From an uncultured Spirochaetaceae bacterium (GTDB lineage: Bacteria > Spirochaetota > Spirochaetia > Sphaerochaetales > Sphaerochaetaceae), in the NCBI GenBank assembly GCA_946414625.1, contig CAMKPI010000077.1, positions 1 through 7,465 on the forward strand: a stretch of 7,465 nt of DNA. The letters run 5' to 3'. Position numbers and translations under genes: made by a program. Below, one piece after another: positions 1-4,739 of this stretch (position 1 is the stretch's first letter; every line of letters begins with the position of its first letter). Under the pieces are notes generated by a model, which did no database searches, was not told where the DNA came from, and saw only the letters and a program-made list of their open reading frames with translations.

Positions 1-1224
1 CTGTATATTTTCCCTGCAAAGGCTTTTGGAAGCAGCCTTGTGGGCTGGATTTCAAACTGGGGCAGCTCTCTTGCGAACATAGTAGCGGTGTCTTTTTCTT
101 CGATTTACGTCTCGATATACATCTCCGTTGGTTTCAGCCTGCCTGATGGGGCAGAGGTGCCTCTCGCGGTGGCGTCGATTTTCTTCTGTCTTGCCATTTG
201 CATCACTCGCAACAATGTTTTCAGTAAAGCAAACGGCGCTTTGGTCGGCGTTCTTATTTTAACAATGCTGATTTACATCGCGCTGTCGTTTGGTTCGGGA
301 CTCTGGGACTCGTCCCATTTCAAGCCTTTCCTCACGCAGGGCTCTCTTGGGCGTTTTGGATTCCTCAGGGCTGTGCCGGTGGCGATGCTGGGCTATGGCA
401 ACATCGTCGCGATGGCCTTTCTCGTGTCCAAGGCAAAGGATCCGGCCCGCACCCTTCCGCGCGCTGTGGTCATATCAATGCTGTTTGTCGTGGGGCTCTA
501 TTCTCTGATGATTGTAGCCACCCTCGGCCTTGTGAGGGTCTCTTATCTCCAGGAAAATCCCGGACTGTCCTTTATTCCGATTTACGCGGCATGCTTCACT
601 GCGCTGCAGAATTATCCGTGGATTACAAAGGTTGTGTCGGTATCTGCCGGGCTTTCGTTGCTTACCACGATGATAATCCTCTTGCAGGTGACCGCGAACG
701 GCTTTGCTGCGTCGGCTGACGACGGCATCCTTCCTTCTGTTTTCAGGAAGCGGAACAAGGATGGCGAGCCTGTGGCGGGTATGGCGATTGTGGCTCTGCC
801 GTGCATTGCCATCGCGTTGTTCCCGTCATTCACTGAGCGTCTTGTGAGCCTCGGAGCACTATTTTCTGTTGTTTCAATTGTGCTGAACGTGGTCGCTCTT
901 TTCAAAGCAAGGCAGGATCGGGCAGGGGAGATGACGTGCTGTGGATCCTCTGGTAGAGAAGATGCCGGCGGGGATGCTCCGGGCTCTGTGCCTCGGAAAC
1001 CCTCGGGGCTCTCCGCGCCTGAAGGGGGAAGCGTTGGCGACGAATCAGGAAAGCCTTGCTCGAGGCTTTTCGTCTCTCCGGGAGGCAGCGTGGTGCCTGT
1101 TCTGCTTTTAGTGGCAATCTTTCTCTGTTACCTTGCGGACATCACATCCGGATGGCAGATTTGGGCTTACAGCGCTTTCTGTTATGCTGTTGGCGTTTTG
1201 ATTTACGCGTTTCGAAGGAGATGA
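1..1224 (+). CDS. APC-superfamily amino-acid/polyamine permease, 5'-truncated by window edge
   Basis: The frame is open from base 1 to the TGA at 1222-1224 (407 visible residues). The GTG at 40 is internal, because the upstream codons (LYIFPAKAFGSSLVG) continue the same protein. About ten hydrophobic segments are visible, which fits a 12-helix APC (LeuT-fold) transporter lacking its first helices. The segment AMLGYGNIVAMAF followed by SKAKDPARTLPRAV, around visible residues 125-155, matches the family pattern of a membrane segment followed by a K-DP-R-(N/T)-LPRA loop. This implies an inner-membrane amino-acid, polyamine or related antiporter or symporter; the substrate cannot be read from the sequence. 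An odd hydrophilic Gly/Ser/Glu-rich loop (about nt 930-1085) separates the last two helices from the rest. The protein ends in a basic FRRR tail. The family call is firm and the subfamily is not. Confidence 0.85.
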   Translation: MYIFPAKAFGSSLVGWISNWGSSLANIVAVSFSSIYVSIYISVGFSLPDGAEVPLAVASIFFCLAICITRNNVFSKANGALVGVLILTMLIYIALSFGSGLWDSSHFKPFLTQGSLGRFGFLRAVPVAMLGYGNIVAMAFLVSKAKDPARTLPRAVVISMLFVVGLYSLMIVATLGLVRVSYLQENPGLSFIPIYAACFTALQNYPWITKVVSVSAGLSLLTTMIILLQVTANGFAASADDGILPSVFRKRNKDGEPVAGMAIVALPCIAIALFPSFTERLVSLGALFSVVSIVLNVVALFKARQDRAGEMTCCGSSGREDAGGDAPGSVPRKPSGLSAPEGGSVGDESGKPCSRLFVSPGGSVVPVLLLVAIFLCYLADITSGWQIWAYSAFCYAVGVLIYAFRRR

Positions 1225-1285
1225 CGGGTGCTGCACGGGCCTGCGGTAGAGGTGCGTTTAGCATACGTGCTGCGAAAAATGACGA

Positions 1286-1325
1286 CTGCGCTACAAAGTT
1301 CCGAATTCGGAACTTTGTAGCGCAG
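1286..1325. repeat. perfect 40-bp palindrome
   Basis: The left arm CTGCGCTACAAAGTTCCG, the centre AATT and the right arm CGGAACTTTGTAGCGCAG form an uninterrupted inverted repeat centred between 1305 and 1306. Flanking bases do not extend it. It lies 61 bp after the permease stop. As RNA it would fold into an 18-bp stem with an AAUU loop, so it could act as a transcription terminator or 3' stability hairpin for the permease mRNA. No run of T follows on the + strand; on the - strand a T5 occurs about 10 nt past the stem. It could equally be a large dyad operator or a dispersed palindromic repeat. Confidence 0.9.
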
Positions 1326-1338
1326 ATTATCTGAAAAT

Positions 1339-1350
1339 TTGTACGTACAA
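1339..1350. promoter_or_regulatory. 12-bp palindrome TTGTACGTACAA, possible operator
   Basis: TTGTACGTACAA is a perfect 12-bp dyad, 13 bp after the 40-bp palindrome and upstream of the DUF1232-LRAT gene. It runs into TACAAGGTTCCGGA (1345-1358), which matches 12 of 14 bases of TACAAAGTTCCGAA in the left arm of the large palindrome. The recurring half-site suggests a regulator-binding region, but no known operator was recognised. Confidence 0.3.
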
Positions 1351-1493
1351 GGTTCCGGAAGCCGTGATTTCATGCGGGTCTCGAGTCTCCGAAGTATGGG
1401 CGGGCAAGAGAAGGAGCAAATGGGCTTTATGCCGGGGTTTTGACGCCCGGATCTGCTCTGAGAGACGATCCGCGCGATGCGGTAAGTGGTTTT

Positions 1494-2357
1494 ATGGAAA
1501 GCGACGAAAAGATCGATAATTTAAAAAAAGACGGACAGAGCGCTGGGCTTGTCTCTGCCCTCCGTAAAATGGGGGAAGATGCTACCAAAGAAGACGTAAA
1601 AAAAGTCCGGGAAAATATGGATGGCATGAAAAAGGGGCCTCTGAAACGCATATGGCACAAGGTCCAGCGACTTTGGAAGGCTTTCATCTCTCCCGACACC
1701 CCGTCCGCCTTGCGCGCGCTCGTTATCGGCTCTCTCATATATATGGTGACCCCTATAGACATAGTTCCAGATTATATCCCGTTCGCGGGGCTTCTGGACG
1801 ATGTGGCGATAATCTCCGTCGTATATGCGATTTTGGTGAAATCTACCGCGCATGTAAGCATAAAGGCCGTGGATACGGCAGATGTGGAAGTCATGGATGC
1901 GGAAGGGAATTCTCATGATGGGTTTGTGCCGCACATATCTGGGGGCGGCACCCTCGTTCCCGGAGACATTGTGGCAACCCAGCGTATGGCATATATGCAC
2001 TACGGTATTTATATCGGAGGCGGGGAGGTAGTCCATTTCAACAATCCTGACGGGGGTTTGGAAATTATGGGGCGCAGCAACGACATCATCCGGTCCTCTA
2101 TGGAGGATTTTCTCCGAGGAGACAAACTGTACGTTGTGAGGGAGAAAAAGGGCTCAAAGTACAAGCCGTTTCCGGAGTCCGAAGTTGTTGAAAGAGCCCT
2201 CTCATGCCTCGGCGGCAGCCGCGGCACGTATAATCTTTTCGGTCATAACTGCGAGCATTTCGCTTATTGGTGTAAATACGGCGTCCACGATTCCGCTCAG
2301 GTCTCCGCGGTCATGGATGCTGCAAAAACGGTGCTGGTTGCCATGATTCTGGGCTGA
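1494..2357 (+). CDS. DUF1232 (YkvA-like) + LRAT/H-REV107-type Cys-His domain fusion protein
   Basis: The protein has 287 residues from ATG 1494. Residues 1-65 are charged and probably helical. Residues about 67-112 match DUF1232: a hydrophobic stretch SALRALVIGSLIYMVTPID, then IVPDYIPFAGLLDDV, the family's typical PxDxxPDxxPxxGxxDD pattern. Residues about 155-262 look like an LRAT/NlpC-P60-type fold: GDIV, then H169 in MHYGIYIGGG, then H181 in VVHF, then C253 in NCEHFAYWCKYG. These are the two His and one Cys of LRAT/PLAAT thiol acyltransferases and phospholipases. A short hydrophobic C-terminus (about 276-287) could touch the membrane, as in PLAAT proteins. By family, the likely chemistry is acyl transfer or hydrolysis on lipid; the substrate is unknown. 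An upstream TTG (1440) would add 18 residues. ATG 1494 is preferred because the conserved part lies well downstream, although its Shine-Dalgarno is weak. The domains are confident and the function is inferred. Confidence 0.85.
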   Translation: MESDEKIDNLKKDGQSAGLVSALRKMGEDATKEDVKKVRENMDGMKKGPLKRIWHKVQRLWKAFISPDTPSALRALVIGSLIYMVTPIDIVPDYIPFAGLLDDVAIISVVYAILVKSTAHVSIKAVDTADVEVMDAEGNSHDGFVPHISGGGTLVPGDIVATQRMAYMHYGIYIGGGEVVHFNNPDGGLEIMGRSNDIIRSSMEDFLRGDKLYVVREKKGSKYKPFPESEVVERALSCLGGSRGTYNLFGHNCEHFAYWCKYGVHDSAQVSAVMDAAKTVLVAMILG

Positions 2358-2603
2358 TGTCGTCGCTCTTTGCCACGTCTCTATCGGCGGATCTACGGCC
2401 TTCGGCGCGTTGGCTTGTTTTTTTCTTACCTTTTCGTGTTCGCGCTTTTCTCGCTTCCGTGCCCATTGTGTTCTCCGTGCTTTGCTCTCCGCGCTCTCTG
2501 CGTTTTGTGACCTTTTTGTGTCCCACGCGTTTGTCTCGTCGCGAATAGCTCATCCGGTGATTGCAGCAGGGTGGTGCTTTGTGTTTCTCGATCCACGTGC
2601 GTC
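2358..2603. other. non-coding gap between convergent genes
   Basis: These 246 bases separate the LRAT-domain gene (+) from the TrbB-type ATPase gene (-). The + strand is pyrimidine-rich. No convincing gene is seen: the small ORF at 2357-2548 has Ser/Arg/Phe-rich low-complexity composition. No clear hairpin plus T-run terminator was found for either gene. The middle holds the short CTCCGTG-type repeats listed separately. Confidence 0.6.
2472..2503. repeat. short degenerate CTCCGTG/CTCTGCG repeat block
   Basis: Three 9-bp units follow each other: TCTCCGTGC (2472-2480), TCTCCGCGC (2486-2494) and TCTCTGCGT (2495-2503), the last two exactly adjacent. On the other strand they read as CGGAGA/CAGAGA units. 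From general knowledge this resembles the intergenic CTCTGTG/CTCCGTG-type periodic repeats found in many unrelated bacterial genomes. Copies elsewhere in this genome cannot be checked here. Confidence 0.45.
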
Positions 2604-3581
2604 CTAGCCGATTCTCTCATTCTTCTTGAAATCGAAAATTTCGCTGACTCGTCGCCTTCCGTTGTCATCAAAGAGTATCTGCACTCCAAGATCCAGCGCA
2701 TCCCTGACATCCTCTTCCGTGATGCCCGCGCTCATTCCGCCCGTCCTTTTCTTTTTTTTCGCGCCGCCCGATTCTTCCGCGGAGCATAGACGCAGGAAAC
2801 GCCTCAGTATGCCCCGCGCATTCTGCGCGTGCACTGTGCCCATTCCCCCCCTGTGACCCGTAAGCCAGGACTCTATGAGGGCGAGCGCAGCCTCGTCGCG
2901 AACCTCTCCATATATGATTCTGGAAGGGTTTTCCCTGAGGGAAGCCTTCACTGCGTCGAAGCCTGAAAGGAACATCCCCGTTGTAATCTCGCTGCGGTTC
3001 CAATGGCTCTCATTGATGAAAATCTCTCTTGTGTCCTCGATGATAAGGATTCTCTCTCCGGATGGTATCTCGTTCGCCAGGGCTGTGAGTAGGGTTGTCT
3101 TTCCGCTTCCGGTCTCGCCGGAAATGATCACGCTCCTGCGTTCCCGCACTGCTCGGAGCATTGTTTCCATCTGTGAGCTGGTGAACATGCCTGTCTCCAG
3201 CAAGGCTCTCATGTCGCCCAAAGCGGCGCTGTGTCGCCTTATGGACAGGGCGGCTCCGAATCCGCCTGTTGGAATCCTGACGTGAATCCTCGCGTCGTCG
3301 AAGGGCATTTTCGTGTCCAGCACAGGGTTTTCCGCATTCAGTGTCTTCTCCTCAAGACCAGCGAGGATGCATCCCAGCGTCTCTATGTCCCGTCCGTCCG
3401 CCACTGTTCCCGCGCACCTCCATTCCGCGAGCCTGTTCTGCACAGCGATGGTTCGCGATTCCGGGTTGATCTCGAGATCCACATCGTCGTCGTTCATGTA
3501 GGAGGTGAATTTACTGTATATGTTATACAGCAGGCCATTGCCGTATTCCGGTTTTCTTCCGTCTTCAGGTGTATTCATCAT
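2604..3581 (-). CDS. trbB: TrbB/VirB11-family type IV secretion ATPase
   Basis: The protein has 325 residues, close to the usual size of about 320 for TrbB. It should be the cytoplasmic hexameric traffic ATPase that energises the conjugation/T4SS channel. Visible motifs are Walker A GETGSGKT (155-162), the Asp box ILIIEDTREI (178-187), Walker B-like RIIYGEVRDEAA (221-232), and the His box TGHRGGMGTVHAQNA (241-255). An arginine-rich stretch, ARIHVRIPTGGFGAALSIRR, lies in the N-terminal domain. The start ATG 3581 is preferred because AAAGGAGG sits 7 nt upstream; ATG 3578 is a possible alternative. A Lys-rich, low-complexity insert (about 273-285, AKKKKR) near the C-terminus corresponds to a T8 run on the + strand. 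The gene is divergent from trbF/trbG, whereas in RP4-type systems trbB lies in the same direction at the head of the trb operon. Related PulE/CpaF ATPases are less likely given the length and Trb context. Confidence 0.9.
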   Translation of the reverse strand: MMNTPEDGRKPEYGNGLLYNIYSKFTSYMNDDDVDLEINPESRTIAVQNRLAEWRCAGTVADGRDIETLGCILAGLEEKTLNAENPVLDTKMPFDDARIHVRIPTGGFGAALSIRRHSAALGDMRALLETGMFTSSQMETMLRAVRERRSVIISGETGSGKTTLLTALANEIPSGERILIIEDTREIFINESHWNRSEITTGMFLSGFDAVKASLRENPSRIIYGEVRDEAALALIESWLTGHRGGMGTVHAQNARGILRRFLRLCSAEESGGAKKKKRTGGMSAGITEEDVRDALDLGVQILFDDNGRRRVSEIFDFKKNERIG

Positions 3582-3588
3582 TGATAAT

Positions 3589-3596
3589 CCTCCTTT
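3589..3596 (-). promoter_or_regulatory. strong ribosome-binding site of the TrbB-type ATPase
   Basis: AAAGGAGG on the - strand, with a 7-nt spacer to ATG 3581 (10 nt to ATG 3578). It fixes the start of this gene and excludes the longer - strand reading that opens further upstream at 3971. Confidence 0.85.
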
Positions 3597-3670
3597 GGTA
3601 AAATAATTCTTTGTAATAAAAGTAAATAAAAACATAATAAAATATTTTTTCAAAAAATATAAAATTTCTA

Positions 3671-3700
3671 TAGACAAAAATAAAAATTTCATGTAATAAT
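3671..3700 (+). promoter_or_regulatory. candidate sigma70-type promoter for the trbF-trbG operon
   Basis: TAGACA (3671-3676, one mismatch to TTGACA), an 18-bp spacer and AATAAT (3695-3700, one mismatch to TATAAT). In such AT-rich DNA hexamers of this quality occur by chance. If used, it would leave a leader of about 330 nt before trbF. Confidence 0.3.
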
Positions 3701-3929
3701 CACCGTGTAGAGAATCACATAAAAAACAATTAAAGTCAAGGCTATAAATAAATGATTGTTTATGGTGTGAAATATAAGGCAATACAGTGTCGGGTTGAAA
3801 CAGGCGGGAATGCTTGTTTGTGACAACGTCTGATAACGACGGGCAAAGCACAGGGAACAGTGTCGTTTTGAACCGGGCGTTATGGCAGTGCTTCGAGTCG
3901 TGCGCTGAAACAACGGAAGGCGGGGGGGT

Positions 3930-4043
3930 ATGCGGTTCCTCGGCGGTTTGGCTTTGGTTTGGCTTTGGCATTGGTTTGGCACTGAAACGGCTTGTAGGGA
4001 TGAAATATGCGGGACGCTTGGTCTCCGCGAGGAATGCATATGA
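3930..4043 (+). CDS. possible 37-residue leader ORF overlapping the trbF start
   Basis: ATG 3930 opens a 37-codon frame ending at TGA 4041-4043. The stop overlaps the ATG of trbF (4040) as ATGA, a layout typical of translational coupling. The peptide starts with a hydrophobic stretch, MRFLGGLALVWLWHWFG, and ends with a short tail holding three cysteines (TACRDEICGTLGLREECI). A GAAGG stretch lies 9 nt upstream, followed by a G7 tract. The hydrophobic part is encoded by the 11-bp GGTTTGGCTTT tandem repeat, so composition alone could create it. No homologue is recognised. It may be a leader peptide, a tiny membrane protein, or chance. Confidence 0.25.
   Translation: MRFLGGLALVWLWHWFGTETACRDEICGTLGLREECI
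3945..3980 (+). repeat. 11-bp tandem repeat GGTTTGGCTTT
   Basis: Two perfect adjacent copies (3945-3955 and 3956-3966) are followed by GGCATT and a partial third copy, GGTTTGGC (3973-3980). The unit length is not a multiple of three. A change in copy number would therefore shift any frame read through it. Confidence 0.8.
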
Positions 4044-4720
4044 AAAGCAGGGATGGATCCGGAATTCTGAAGACCCGGAAGAACAATAGTGAGCTGCGCC
4101 GGATGGAATCGGTCTGGATCTACAGGGGTGTTGTTGTCGCTCTTCTGGCTGTGCTTGCGCTCTCTTTTTTCCATAACGCTCGGATTGCCATGCGGGGCGG
4201 TGTAAGCATTCCGTACGTGGTTGAGCTGGATATGGCCACCGGTGAGCAGAAAATCAACCGCGCGGTGCCGCTTGACGGCTACGAGTACACCGAGCAGGTG
4301 ATGGTCAACACGGTCCGGACGTTCATCACCCGGCTGCGCCGGGTCGGCATTGATGCTGTGGATAACCGCGAGCGGATCACATGGGTGTGCTCTTATTGCA
4401 CCGGTGATGCGCTGAATTATGTAAAGAATTATTACAACGAGAATCATCCGAATATAAGGAAGAACAACGAGCGTGTTGAGGTTGTGGTCTACAACGCGAT
4501 GCCGATAAAGTCTGCGGGTCTGAAATTTCAGGTCGACTGGAACGAGACGGTTTATAACTCGAACAACAAGGTGATATCTGAGAGGAACTACAGGGCGGAT
4601 ATCGAGGCAAGGCAGTACAGGCCCACAAAGGACGCAAGCGATGTCAATCCTTTGGGTTTTTACATCACTTACATATACATAAGTCCTATCAAGGATGGTT
4701 TTGTGGTGAAGGGCGACTGA
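4040..4720 (+). CDS. trbF: TrbF/VirB8-family conjugal transfer protein
   Basis: The protein has 226 residues from ATG 4040. It is a bitopic inner-membrane protein with a periplasmic VirB8 domain that nucleates assembly of the secretion channel. There is a short basic cytoplasmic N-terminus and one membrane helix at about residues 27-46 (VWIYRGVVVALLAVLALSFF). Residues 57-64, IPYVVELD, match the TrbF pattern VPYVVEVD. A domain with FQVDWNETV follows, and the VirB8 signature NPLGFYI (203-209) lies near the C-terminus. ATG 4040 has GAGGA 6 nt upstream and an ATGA overlap with a small leader ORF. ATG 4007, 11 residues longer, has AGGGA at the same distance and is a real alternative. The first 25 residues lack the usual TrbF N-terminal motif, which seems to lie in another frame just upstream (see findings). 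trbG follows after 19 bases, so the two genes are probably co-transcribed. Confidence 0.85.
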   Translation: MKSRDGSGILKTRKNNSELRRMESVWIYRGVVVALLAVLALSFFHNARIAMRGGVSIPYVVELDMATGEQKINRAVPLDGYEYTEQVMVNTVRTFITRLRRVGIDAVDNRERITWVCSYCTGDALNYVKNYYNENHPNIRKNNERVEVVVYNAMPIKSAGLKFQVDWNETVYNSNNKVISERNYRADIEARQYRPTKDASDVNPLGFYITYIYISPIKDGFVVKGD

Positions 4721-4739
4721 TTGTGTGAGGCGTGAATAT

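Larger units (their letters stand above)
3597..4039. other. divergent intergenic region with AT-rich core
   Basis: This region lies between the ATPase start (-) and trbF (+). Bases about 3597-3790 are very AT-rich, dominated by runs of A and T, in sharp contrast with the coding DNA on both sides. That is typical of a promoter-dense or silencer-bound region and may mark an insertion boundary. A candidate + promoter lies at 3671-3700. On the - strand a TTGACT hexamer (3739-3734) could be a -35 box for the ATPase gene, but its -10 partner is poor. From about 3800 to 4039 the composition returns to GC-rich and contains a G7 tract (3922-3928), an 11-bp tandem repeat and a small leader ORF. Confidence 0.6.

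Noticed and set aside
1221..1334. Small ORF starting at the ATGA overlapping the permease stop
   Set aside because: The AAGGAG is directly adjacent to the ATG with no spacer, and the frame runs through the 40-bp palindrome, which explains its openness; the peptide has no recognisable features.
1521..2036. Open frame of 171 codons on the - strand within the DUF1232-LRAT gene
   Set aside because: It is antisense to two recognised domains and rich in His, Tyr and Arg, typical of a shadow frame.
2357..2548. Small + ORF overlapping the stop of the LRAT-domain gene (TGATG)
   Set aside because: The overlap looks like coupling, but the text is low-complexity Ser/Arg/Phe produced by the pyrimidine-rich repeat region, with no ribosome-binding site.
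3582..3971. Upstream extension of the TrbB frame to 3971 on the - strand
   Set aside because: The extension crosses AT-rich DNA and gives Phe/Leu/His-rich text, while a perfect AAAGGAGG sits 7 nt before ATG 3581.
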